NCBI GenBank assembly: GCA_024698585.1
Contig: JAILRB010000034.1
Coordinates: 1-41,467, forward strand
Direction: 5' to 3'
Source: Eubacterium sp.
GTDB taxonomy: Bacteria; Bacillota; Clostridia; Lachnospirales; Lachnospiraceae
Length of the DNA: 41,467 bases
Shown here: piece by piece, positions 16,814-25,900 of the stretch
Layout of the letters: each line of letters opens with the position of its first letter
Position numbering within the stretch: position 1 is the stretch's first letter
Notes under the pieces: model-generated
Database searches by the model: none
Seen by the model: the letters and a program-made list of their open reading frames with translations, nothing else
Told to the model about the DNA's origin: nothing
Position numbers and translations under genes: made by a program

Positions 16814-17638
16814 TTATTTCGTTAAAAATATGTTATTTTCACCAATGGAAACCCGACCTTCTTTGAGCAATCTGCCAATAGCACGCTTAAACTCATTCTT
16901 GCTCATATGAAAGTCCCTGCGGATGATTTCCGGCTTCGCCTTATCGGTATATCCCAACTTTCCTCCGTGTTCTTCAAGGAATCTAAGAATCTCCTGCGCA
17001 TCATCATCGATCTGAAGATAAGCCTTTTTTCTCAATGCAAGATCCAGTTTCCCGTCCGGGCGGACACTCTTTACTCTCGCCTCCAATGTTTCTCCCATCT
17101 TCACCTTCTTAGTCAATTCCTTCACCTGAATCAGTCCGTGATATTTTCCTTCCACTGCCACAAATGCACCATACTGTGGATTGAAATTGTAAACAATGCC
17201 CTGAACCACATCCTCTTCTTCGTACAAAGAATTATTCTTTAAGTAATCATATACTTTCATAGTGGCGCAAAGACGGTTACTCTTATCAATGTACATTGCC
17301 ACCAGAACTTCATCTCCCGGTGCAATTTCATAAATCTGTTCCTTAAACGGAAGGAATAAATCCTTTTCCAGTCCCCAATCCAGATAAGCACCATTCTTTG
17401 AGACATCTTTCACATTCAGAACCGCTGTTTCCCCTAACTGGAGTTTCGGCTCATTGGTGGTTGCAATTAGTCTGTCCTCAGAGTCTCTGTATATAAATAC
17501 GGATACTTCGTCTCCTTCCTGTGCATTCTCCGGAACCTGTTTTTTCGGAAGCAATACCTGTTCTTCCTTAGTTCCCAGATACACGCCAAATTCCACTTTT
17601 CTTACGATTTTCAATAATTGTTTCTTTCCTAATTCCAT
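16814..17638 (-). CDS. S1-domain RNA-binding protein, CvfB family
   Basis: Predicted cytosolic RNA-binding protein of 274 residues. It contains S1-type OB folds in series (about 1-65, 68-140 and 145-210), seen in patterns such as VLNVKDVSKNGAYLDWGLEKDLFLP and IVYNFNPQYGAFVAVEGKYHG given here only in part, and a C-terminal winged helix (about 225-274, MSKNEFKRAIGRLLKEG) typical of CvfB. GGAGG lies five bases before the ATG. It is the last gene of a three-gene unit with the L,D-transpeptidase and thioesterase. I see no clear terminator hairpin in the 130 bases after it. Confidence 0.9.
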   Translation of the reverse strand: MELGKKQLLKIVRKVEFGVYLGTKEEQVLLPKKQVPENAQEGDEVSVFIYRDSEDRLIATTNEPKLQLGETAVLNVKDVSKNGAYLDWGLEKDLFLPFKEQIYEIAPGDEVLVAMYIDKSNRLCATMKVYDYLKNNSLYEEEDVVQGIVYNFNPQYGAFVAVEGKYHGLIQVKELTKKVKMGETLEARVKSVRPDGKLDLALRKKAYLQIDDDAQEILRFLEEHGGKLGYTDKAKPEIIRRDFHMSKNEFKRAIGRLLKEGRVSIGENNIFLTK

Positions 17639-17653
17639 AAATTCCTCCGGTTC

Positions 17654-18370
17654 TTACCTGTGTTCTTCCTGATATACCTTGATTGCTGTCAGCACTTCTC
17701 CTGCTTCATTCTCAAAAGAAATGCCGATTCCATTTTCTTCCTGATGCAGAAAAGAGATCATCTTTTCTCCCACCATAACTTCCTTACGATAGTTGATCTG
17801 TAAATGATTCCAAGAAAGCTCTTCCGGAATCAGTTCTGCCGCAACTCTCATATAATCTGCATTGTTCATATGGCCGTTGCTGTCAATATAGGTTTTTAAC
17901 ACCGTAAAGGTGTCTTTCTGTTCTTTTTCCTGGGACAGTCTGATTTTCCGCTGTGCCGGTTCCATCTCAAACAATTTCTGTGGTTCGTAATATTTAATGT
18001 CATCCTCTGTGATTCTTACCGGGCAACGGACCTCTAAGTCCATCAGCGTCCACATGGTATTAGCCTTTGCCAGAAAATTGTCCTTGTCATCCTTGATAAA
18101 AAACTGTCTGGTTCCGTAAAGTCCTTTGAAACCTGTCGGTGCAGTTCCCACCACAATTTTTTGCCCCAGCCTGATTGGCTGGAGCAATTCAATTTCGTAT
18201 GCTAATAAAAACCATGCTTTTCTTGTTTCCTTATAATAATTCAGTCCCGCTCCCACAGCTTCTGATTGAAATGTGGAGCAGTCCTGCATATAATTTAAAA
18301 TCTCGTAAATAGGTACCTTTCCTGTTCTGTCGGTTCGGCTATACCCTACCACTGCCTCATATGTATACAT
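17654..18370 (-). CDS. Acyl-ACP thioesterase (FatA-like, double hotdog)
   Basis: Releases fatty acids from acyl carrier protein, cytosol. 238 residues forming two hotdog repeats (about 1-130 and 150-238). The first has YTYEAVVGYSRTDRTGKVP and QDCSTFQSEAVG, and the second has DSNGHMNNADYMRVA, the conserved catalytic/acyl-binding segment of the family. The ATG at 18370 has only a distant ribosome site (AAGGAA, about 13 bases away), so translation may depend on the L,D-transpeptidase gene ending 16 bases upstream. A link between membrane lipid supply and wall synthesis is speculative. Confidence 0.92.
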   Translation of the reverse strand: MYTYEAVVGYSRTDRTGKVPIYEILNYMQDCSTFQSEAVGAGLNYYKETRKAWFLLAYEIELLQPIRLGQKIVVGTAPTGFKGLYGTRQFFIKDDKDNFLAKANTMWTLMDLEVRCPVRITEDDIKYYEPQKLFEMEPAQRKIRLSQEKEQKDTFTVLKTYIDSNGHMNNADYMRVAAELIPEELSWNHLQINYRKEVMVGEKMISFLHQEENGIGISFENEAGEVLTAIKVYQEEHR

Positions 18371-18386
18371 TTTCAGTCTTATTCCT

Positions 18387-19280
18387 TTATCTTTTTTCTG
18401 CGGACGTTTCCTCCGTCACTACTTCTTCCTTCGGTGCTTTATATTGATGTTTCGGGTCCACCACCTTAAACTTAATCGTCTTTACCTTCCGATGTCCTAA
18501 GGAGTCCTTTACGATATATTTAACCGGATAAACTCCCGGAACCTTCGTGTTGACTTTTCCCTCAACCTTAATTGTGGCATTTTTTCTGGTAAGTGTATTT
18601 CCTACACAATCTTTAATGGTTACCAGATTTACCATTCTTCCGATTCTTGTTCCATATCGAATCTTTTTCTTTTTCGGGCGAATGGTCGGCTTTTTATTCC
18701 GATACGGATTCTTCGGGTCCGGATCGGTAGGATCCCAATCCGTAAACTTTCCATTACTAATCGGTGTAAAGGACGGTCTTCCCAAAGGGTCATCCTTTTT
18801 ACTGCCCCAGAAAATCACAATCTTCGTGCCGACAGCACAGTGATCGTAAATCCATTTAGCATCCTTGCAAAGAAGTCTCACACAACCATGAGAGGCTTTA
18901 TTCCCCATAACATTATATGCCGAAACTGACATGGAGGACTTATCGCCATAACGATAATGCCAAACAGAATGAAACAAGATTCCTGTCGTAATACGACTGC
19001 AATACTGGGCATAACAATTTCCTATCATACCATGCCAGCGGTATTTTACCGGAATGTAAAATGTCCCCACCGGGGTTTGATTACTTGGAGAACAAATCAT
19101 CGCTCTCACAGCCTTCCCCTTTTTATAGATGGTGGTACAATTCGTTCCCAGATTTACCTTGATGGTATAAGCCTTCGATTCTTTTGCCTGCACCACTGTC
19201 TCATTCTGCCATAAGCCCCCAGTCATCACCGCAGCAAGCATCAGAAACATCAAAACCTTGGATACTACCTTTTTCATCAT
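18387..19280 (-). CDS. Secreted L,D-transpeptidase (YkuD) with a C-terminal Ig-like domain
   Basis: Forms 3-3 cross-links or attaches proteins in peptidoglycan, outside the membrane. 297 residues from the ATG at 19280, chosen because AAAGGAGG lies seven bases upstream. Signal peptide about 1-32. The YkuD domain (about 37-160) carries the catalytic motif HGCVRL with nucleophile Cys133, and His104 is in LFHSVWH. After a proline/lysine hinge comes an immunoglobulin-like domain (about 205-285, DUF5011-like, ending VPGVYPVKYIVKDSLGH). First gene of the unit with the acyl-ACP thioesterase and CvfB-like genes, read from the promoter at 19341-19369. Confidence 0.93.
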   Translation of the reverse strand: MMKKVVSKVLMFLMLAAVMTGGLWQNETVVQAKESKAYTIKVNLGTNCTTIYKKGKAVRAMICSPSNQTPVGTFYIPVKYRWHGMIGNCYAQYCSRITTGILFHSVWHYRYGDKSSMSVSAYNVMGNKASHGCVRLLCKDAKWIYDHCAVGTKIVIFWGSKKDDPLGRPSFTPISNGKFTDWDPTDPDPKNPYRNKKPTIRPKKKKIRYGTRIGRMVNLVTIKDCVGNTLTRKNATIKVEGKVNTKVPGVYPVKYIVKDSLGHRKVKTIKFKVVDPKHQYKAPKEEVVTEETSAEKR

Positions 19281-19340
19281 TCTGATTCCTCCTTTCCACA
19301 TAAGAAGAAACTCTCATTTTCAGTTGTTGTTGTGCCTTTC

Positions 19341-19369
19341 ATTATACTATCAATTGCCCTATTTTACAA
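19341..19369 (-). promoter_or_regulatory. Promoter of the L,D-transpeptidase unit
   Basis: On the minus strand TTGTAA, a 17-base spacer and a perfect TATAAT. Confidence 0.7.
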
Positions 19370-19392
19370 ACAATACTCGTCTTCATTGTTTA

Positions 19393-19422
19393 TTGCATTT
19401 TTATTTAAGATTAGGATATAAT
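19393..19422 (+). promoter_or_regulatory. Promoter of the membrane protein / MBL-fold pair
   Basis: TTGCAT, an 18-base spacer and TATAAT, about 40 bases ahead of the ATG at 19462. It is divergent from the L,D-transpeptidase promoter, with the -35 boxes only about 24 bp apart, so the two could be co-regulated. Confidence 0.65.
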
Positions 19423-19461
19423 AACAACTAGTTTACGATAATTGACCAGTTGGAGGAACAA

Positions 19462-20262
19462 ATGAAACATAATAAATTTAAAACCACCCTTTTTATGATG
19501 ATTATCGGTTTTCTGTGCATTGTTCTGGATGTCAATGTAGGAACCGGTCTTCATTATCCGAAAGAATACGAAAACACGACGGCTACGATTGGAGAGTTTC
19601 AGTATTACAATATTGCTTCCAATTACAATGCCTACTGCGATTATAAAATGATGGAAGGCGGATCATCCGAGCAGGATCTTTCCCAGCCATCCACCCAGAC
19701 GAATGTTTCGTCGGTGGCTAAAGTCATCAATCACATTTATTATAAGGATTTACAGGTCGATTTATTCAATGACTTTTTAGGATTTCTACTGATTTTTCTT
19801 GCGTGCCTATCCTTAAAAAAATGCAGCCGTTTCTTTTCCTTCGGCGCATTTTCCGCAATGTGTGCATGCATTGTTCACGGGCTTATTGTAGTTTTTCCAT
19901 TCTTCCTGAACGGAATCGCACTTTGTTATCTCGTATTCTTTATCGGAATGGGATATCTTGCCCTGTCAGTTCTAACAATCTACTTCATTGTCCTGGGGCT
20001 GTTCCAGATGTGTCCTGGCGTTCCATGCAGGGATGAGCGAAAATGGGGACGCATTCTCTGGTACGTGATTGCTTCATTCCAGATTCTTTCCACCTTTGTA
20101 TTTTGGTTGGGTTCAGACCTTCCTGCCCTGCACAATTTAGGAAGAATCATCGTCTTTGCCAATGTCGTTCTGGTTCTTGTATTCTGGAAGGTTATGTGGC
20201 GAACCATTGATTATCTGGAAAATTCTTATGAGGAGGCGTTAGAAAAAAGTGCAACGAATTAA
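19462..20262 (+). CDS. Membrane protein of unknown function, about 5 membrane segments
   Basis: Not recognised. 266 residues from the ATG at 19462, fixed by TTGGAGGAAC five bases upstream; a TTG twelve bases earlier is in frame but overlaps that site. One hydrophobic segment lies near 10-27. Then comes an extracytoplasmic loop of about 65 residues with many Tyr/Asn/Ser, and a cluster of four segments (about 90-240). The last of these is followed by a charged tail (DYLENSYEEALEKS). The next gene overlaps its end by 14 bases, so the product probably works with, or helps export or anchor, the secreted metallo-beta-lactamase-fold protein. Confidence 0.75.
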   Translation: MKHNKFKTTLFMMIIGFLCIVLDVNVGTGLHYPKEYENTTATIGEFQYYNIASNYNAYCDYKMMEGGSSEQDLSQPSTQTNVSSVAKVINHIYYKDLQVDLFNDFLGFLLIFLACLSLKKCSRFFSFGAFSAMCACIVHGLIVVFPFFLNGIALCYLVFFIGMGYLALSVLTIYFIVLGLFQMCPGVPCRDERKWGRILWYVIASFQILSTFVFWLGSDLPALHNLGRIIVFANVVLVLVFWKVMWRTIDYLENSYEEALEKSATN

Positions 20263-21913
20263 CAATACCGTTTTAAAACAATCTGTTTTTTCGCTCCTGT
20301 TTTTATTCTGTGGACTCTTTTTCTTTCCACAGGTTGTCGGTGCAGGGGAATTGAAGTTCCATGCACTTTACGTAGGAAGCGGAGATTGTCTGATTATCGA
20401 AAGCAATAACCACTATATGCTGGTGGATGGTGGTTTCCAACAAACTTCTGAACATGTTATCGAATATCTGGATTCTCTGGAGATTCCTGATAATCAGTTC
20501 GACTATGTAATTGCCACCCATCCGGATACCGATCATATCGGTGGCATCCCTTATATTTATGAAAAATACGGTGCGAAACAAGTGATTTATTCTCCTTGTA
20601 CTAAATCCACGACAACCTATACGGAATTTATTGCCAGCACCAAGGAACATAAATTCCCACTGAGAACTCCTGTGGAGGGAGAAAAGTGGACCTTAGGGGA
20701 CGCTACGGTAGAGGTTATTTATGACGGTTCTCAGGGAACGACTTACAATGAATGCAGTATTGTATTACGTGTCTCCTGTGACGGAAAATCCATTCTTCTC
20801 ACCGGAGACTTACCGGCGATTATGGAACATTCCCTGATTCAGCAGGGATACAATTTCCGTGCGGATATCTTAAAGGTAGCACATCACGGTGCAGGTTCTT
20901 CCACTTGTATGGATTTTCTGGATGCGGTAAAACCGACCCATGCAGTCATTTCTTCTTCAGCGGAACCTACTGCAAAGCTCCCACGCGATTCCTTACTGAT
21001 TCGTTTGGCAAAACGCTTTGTGAAAACCTACCGTACCACTGATGGCAACGTTCTGGTTTCCATCATTGATGGTGTCATCCAGACATCCCATAAGGAAAAC
21101 AATGGTTTTTATTCCATTACGAAGGGAACCATTACCTTATCCAAGAACATTACTTATGCCACAGGAAGTAGTTTGAAGCCGAAGGTTACCCTGACAGTTA
21201 ACGGAAAGACTGTTCCGAAAGACCAATATAAAGTCAGCTATTCTTCCAATAAGTATCCCGGAACTGCGACTGTTACGGTAAAAGGAAGAAACATTAAATA
21301 CGTAGGAACTTTAAAAACCAAGTTTCTTATTTTACCGGCGAAAGAAAAACTGAAGGTTTCCCTAAGCGGACTTACAAAGATCCGTCTTTCATGGGATTCC
21401 CAGAAAAACATTTCCGGGTATACTGTAGTTTACTCAAAGGATAAGAAATTCCTAAGTGATTTACATTACATCCAAATCACTTCGCCTTCTACCTTAAAAC
21501 GAACCGTTTCCCATCTTCCTTATGGAACCACCTATTATTTTCGAATGCGTGCGTACATAAGCAAGCTTGGTTACGGAAAATGGAGCAAAACACACTCCAT
21601 AAAAACCGCAAAGGATCCGACACCGGTTCGTGAGAATATCCGGCTGGTAAAATTCCTTTCTTCGACCAACCGTATCAAAATTAAATGGAAAAAATATAAG
21701 AAAGATCAGGCGACCGGATTTATAATTGAATATTCCTTAAAAAAGAAATTTAATAAGGATGTTCGGAAAGTTAAAATCAAGAAGGCAACTGTACATACAG
21801 CAACGCTTTCGAAGATTCAAAAAGGAAAAACCTATTATATCCGTGTCCGTGGATATAACAAGTATAAGAAAGGACCTTGGTCAAAGACCAAAAGGATTAA
21901 AATTAAAAAGTAA
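20249..21913 (+). CDS. Secreted ComEC-like metallo-beta-lactamase-fold protein with Ig/FN3-like repeats
   Basis: 554 residues. A signal peptide (about 1-32) is followed by an MBL-fold domain (about 34-280) of the ComEC C-terminal type. Metal motifs are THPDTDHIGG (90-99; the first His is replaced as in ComEC), LLTGDLP and VAHHGAGSS. The domain could be a phosphodiesterase or nuclease outside the cell. Then come an Ig-like domain (about 290-355) and two FN3-like modules, the last ending in GPWSKTKRIKIKK. The start is GTG inside the end of the preceding gene, with AGGAGG 12 bases upstream. There is no ComEC channel domain, so it is not the transformation permease itself. Substrate unknown. Confidence 0.82.
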   Translation: MQRINNTVLKQSVFSLLFLFCGLFFFPQVVGAGELKFHALYVGSGDCLIIESNNHYMLVDGGFQQTSEHVIEYLDSLEIPDNQFDYVIATHPDTDHIGGIPYIYEKYGAKQVIYSPCTKSTTTYTEFIASTKEHKFPLRTPVEGEKWTLGDATVEVIYDGSQGTTYNECSIVLRVSCDGKSILLTGDLPAIMEHSLIQQGYNFRADILKVAHHGAGSSTCMDFLDAVKPTHAVISSSAEPTAKLPRDSLLIRLAKRFVKTYRTTDGNVLVSIIDGVIQTSHKENNGFYSITKGTITLSKNITYATGSSLKPKVTLTVNGKTVPKDQYKVSYSSNKYPGTATVTVKGRNIKYVGTLKTKFLILPAKEKLKVSLSGLTKIRLSWDSQKNISGYTVVYSKDKKFLSDLHYIQITSPSTLKRTVSHLPYGTTYYFRMRAYISKLGYGKWSKTHSIKTAKDPTPVRENIRLVKFLSSTNRIKIKWKKYKKDQATGFIIEYSLKKKFNKDVRKVKIKKATVHTATLSKIQKGKTYYIRVRGYNKYKKGPWSKTKRIKIKK

Positions 21914-21919
21914 TTAAAA

Positions 21920-21964
21920 AATCCTCTGTTTTGCCATTTGGCAAGCAGAGGATTCGTTTTTTTA
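21920..21964. terminator. Bidirectional terminator between the MBL-fold gene and degV
   Basis: AATCCTCTG and CAGAGGATT pair, with an inner TTGCC/GGCAA stem, followed by a T run on the plus strand and T-rich sequence on the minus strand. It serves two convergent genes. The T run overlaps the degV stop. Confidence 0.9.
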
Positions 21965-22831
21965 TTTTGATAATACACTGATTCCAATTCCAACAGCATC
22001 CGGTCCTACATGGCACCCGATACTAAAGGACAGGTTTCTGTTCTCATGATGTTTAATCTGTGGGAATCGTTCCTGAACCATGTGTTCCCATTCCTCATCA
22101 TCAGAGTCATTAATAAAGGTGGTAGCAGTATCAATACAAATCTTATCTGCCGGCACATCTTTAAATCTCGTGTTCAAGTCTTCTTCAATCGCATCCAGCA
22201 TTTTCGCCTGGGCTTTTTTCATTCCACGAACTTTTGCAAAAGCATCCAGTTTTTCTCCCTGAATCGTCAAAACCGGTTTAATATTTAAAACAGCTCCAAT
22301 CGCCGCACCTGCTGCGGTAACTCTTCCACCGCGTTTTAAATATTCCAATGTATCTACCGCAATATAAATACTGGAATTATATGCATCCGCTTCTAAGCGT
22401 TCTTTGATTTCTTTCGCAGAGCATCCTGCATCAGCCATAGCCTTTGCATCAAAAATGGAACGATACATCGTAACCGAAATACGATGATTATCTACCACCT
22501 GTACTTTTCCGTCGTACTCATCCGCAAACTGATTCGCTGCTGCGCAAGAATTACTCAATCCACTGGACATCGGAATATACACCAGTTCATCATAGCCACT
22601 AGCTAAAATCTTATCCCACATATCTAACACATCCCCAGGAGATGGCATAGATGTCGTAACATTTTTTCCCGATTCCAAATACCCATAGAACTGATTCTTA
22701 TCTATGTCTTTGCCCTCAAAAAATACCTGGTCATCCATAATCACAGGCATCGGCAACATGAAGATCTGATTTTCTTCTGCTTCCTTTATTTGAACGCCAC
22801 TATTTGTATCCGTCATTACTGCAGTTCTCAT
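21962..22831 (-). CDS. DegV family fatty-acid-binding protein
   Basis: Cytosolic lipid-binding protein related to FakB, which presents fatty acids to a FakA-type kinase. 289 residues, two domains. Family motifs are TDTNSG near the N-terminus, TTSMPSPGD (about 60), PMSSGLSNS and the C-terminal fatty acid pocket segment (SIGCHVGPDAVGIG). GGGAGGGG precedes the ATG. It stands alone between two terminators. No FakA gene is in the window, so the partner is elsewhere. Confidence 0.93.
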   Translation of the reverse strand: MRTAVMTDTNSGVQIKEAEENQIFMLPMPVIMDDQVFFEGKDIDKNQFYGYLESGKNVTTSMPSPGDVLDMWDKILASGYDELVYIPMSSGLSNSCAAANQFADEYDGKVQVVDNHRISVTMYRSIFDAKAMADAGCSAKEIKERLEADAYNSSIYIAVDTLEYLKRGGRVTAAGAAIGAVLNIKPVLTIQGEKLDAFAKVRGMKKAQAKMLDAIEEDLNTRFKDVPADKICIDTATTFINDSDDEEWEHMVQERFPQIKHHENRNLSFSIGCHVGPDAVGIGISVLSK

Positions 22832-22928
22832 GAATCCCCTCCCGAGTTCTTAATCATTAAAATAAATCTGTTTACTTATTCTATCATAAAAAAACAATGA
22901 GGTACACCTTTTTATTTCCCGGTCTGTG

Positions 22929-22963
22929 AAAATATCCGCATCGATAACCGATACGGATATTTC
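22929..22963 (-). terminator. Probable terminator of the F5/8C-repeat gene
   Basis: On the minus strand AAATATCCG and CGGATATTT pair with an inner ATCG/CGAT stem, followed by a short T run. It lies 14 nt after the stop codon. Confidence 0.65.
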
Positions 22964-22976
22964 CCTTATTCCTGAT

Positions 22977-25900
22977 TTATTTTATTTTCTTACTTTTCTT
23001 TGGTCTGCTCCAGTCACCATAAACAGTCACGCCATTTTTCGTAACATAAGCCTGTACTGCAAAGTAGTAACTCTTCTTAGATTTTAATTTTTTCACCACA
23101 AGTTTGTAAGATCCCTGAACAAATTTGGCATTCTTCATATTCTTCTTTGTGGAATATTTCACACGGTAGCCTGTTGCTCCCTTTACTTTCTTTAAAATCA
23201 AGGACGCCTTTTTCTTCTTAACAGTAATTTTCTTCACTGATGTCTTACCCGGTTTTGCAACAACCGGTTTTGTTGTTACTTGTGGCTTCACAGGGTTCTT
23301 TGTTGTTTCCGGATTCCTTGTCGGTGCCACAGTTGTTGGTGGTGCTGTGGTAGGTTCTGCCTGAACCACTACATCAACACCGTCAGACAATCGTTCCATT
23401 TCTCCCTTTACAGTGCCAATTTTAACCTGATGTTCTCCTGCAGAAATTCCTGTTAATGTTATTTTGCCCTCTCCTGCAACAACTATGCCGGCATATTTAT
23501 CGTCAACGTAAACCTTATAGGCATATCCGTCTCCTTCCAAATCAGTCCACTGAACATCAATGGTATTATATGCTTCCGAAGTTGCAGTGATTTCTGTCAC
23601 CTTTTCAGGAAGCAGTGACTCATCTCCCATAACCGCCAATTCGCAAAGCAGGTAACCGATTGCCGCATAGTTAATATTATTTTGATTTGTATTTTCCGGA
23701 TTTCCATCAATATAATATCCCGTAAATGGTCCGTTCTTCATAATATATTTGATGTATCGAACGGATTCCTGACCATAAGACGATGTATCAATTGGTGCAA
23801 CCATAAACTGTTCATATTTTGCATCGGATACACTGTATACCGATTCATAATTTGCCCCATCTGCGGAGAATAAAATTTCATATTCAGATGCAAAAGTTCC
23901 ATTGTCTGCATACATACTAATAACAGAATGAATTGCCTCTGGCAGATAGTCCTGTCCCAAATCATAAATGACCGTTGCCACTCTTTCCGTCGGACGTGTC
24001 TGTAAATAACCGGTATGGTGGCTGTAATTCCACCATACGCCATCATTAATAGTACTTACACCACCACTGATGTCCTGTCCTTTTGGTTGCCAGTCACTGG
24101 TTCTGTAATTGTCACAATCTGTTGTTTCAGTTACCAATGGGTGATATTTTCTTAACGCAAGATTTAGGGATGTACCAATATGATTGGTATAACCATCCAC
24201 AGAAATCATTTCCACAATACCATTGGAAAGCCATCCATCCTTCAACTGACAAACCTTTACAGTATAATCTCCGGCTGCAACGCCTTCATAGGTATAAGCC
24301 ACACCTGCTTTTGCATTTTCATTGATTACCTTAGTTCCAAGAGATACCACATAAGTTGCATCCTCCTGTCCTTCTCCTGCTTCAATGGTATAATTTAATG
24401 TTTCTAACCGAGGCTGTGACAACTGAATTCCGGCCGCTTCTGAAACAATTGATTCAATGACTGTCGGATTTTCAGTATTTGTCATAACAACTGCTTCATT
24501 AATTACATACCCCCAGTCACTTGAGCCCCCGGACACTGTAATCTTCACAAAGCGAACGGCTTCCTCTTTATAGTTTTCAAGTTTTGTTAACGGAACTCTG
24601 CTGATTCCAAAGGATCCGTTGTTGATTGTTTTAAAATTATAACCTGTAGTTTTTCCAACTTCGGTATAGTTTTTGCGATCCAACGAGAATTCTACCTTAG
24701 CATCAGAAGCATATGTTCCTGCATTGGTATATTCCAACATAATTTCTCGGACTTCACCGGCTTTATAATAGCGGCCAAGGTCAATCACAAAATACTGTGG
24801 AGAACCTGCTGCTGTTCTAAGAGAAACATCAGAACCTTCTCCGGATTTTGTATTTCCGTCCACTGCCTTCTGTGCTGTGTCCATTGTATGCCCAGGATAC
24901 AGTTCAGAAACTTCCACAATCTGTGGATTGTAACTTGGTATTCTTCCATTGGCAATATTGTAAGATGCTGTAATGTAATTGGTATATCCATCTACAATAA
25001 TCTGTCTTGTAATTCCCTTTGACAACCATCCGTCTTCAAAAGTACATACTTTAACATTGTACACTCCGGCTTCCACATCCTTCTGTACATATTTCACGCC
25101 GGCTTTCGCATTACTGTTAATTACTTCACTTCCCATATAAACGACATAAGTCGCATCATCCTGTCCTTCTCCTGCAGTAATTTCATAGGAGAATTCTTCT
25201 AATGCATCCTGTGAAAGAACAACATCAGATGCTTCCGGAATATTGGAACCTACAATAGTTGGCTGACTTGTATTAGCAATTACTGCTACTTCATTAACCA
25301 CATATCCCCAGCTACTTACTCCTCCGGATAATGTGATTCGCACAAAACGAACGGCCTTTTCTGTATACGCACTGAGTTTATTCAAAGCAACACTATTTAA
25401 TGAACAGGTATTTGCCGCTGTCTGCTTAAAGGTGTATCCTGTGGAATTCCCAACTTCTGTATAATTGGTTCCGTCTAATGAAAATTCTATTTTTACATTG
25501 GATGCATAAGTGTTTCCATTGGTATACGCCAAAATCACTCGTTCCAATTCTGATGGAGTATAATATTCTCCCAGATTAATGACGAAATCCTGAGGCGAAC
25601 CACTACCTGTTCTCATTCCTGCATCAGAACCTTCTCCGGCAGTTAACTTTCCATCCAACGCCTTCTGTGCCGTAGTCAAGGAATGTCCTGCATAGACGGA
25701 CTTCATTTCCACGATCTGTGGATTGTAAGGTGAAGTAACATTATTTGCAATATTTTTCGGACTGCCAATCAGACTGGAAATATCCAATACCGTTACATTT
25801 TCACCCAGGATTCCTTCCGATGCTGCTTCATCCACGCAGGCAACTACTTTTACCTGATATGTTCCACCAGCCACACCTTCTACGGTGTATTCTTTTCCGG

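Noticed and set aside
22065..22090. Third LexA-like box in degV
   Set aside because: GAAC and GTTC are present but spaced by five bases rather than four, inside conserved coding sequence.
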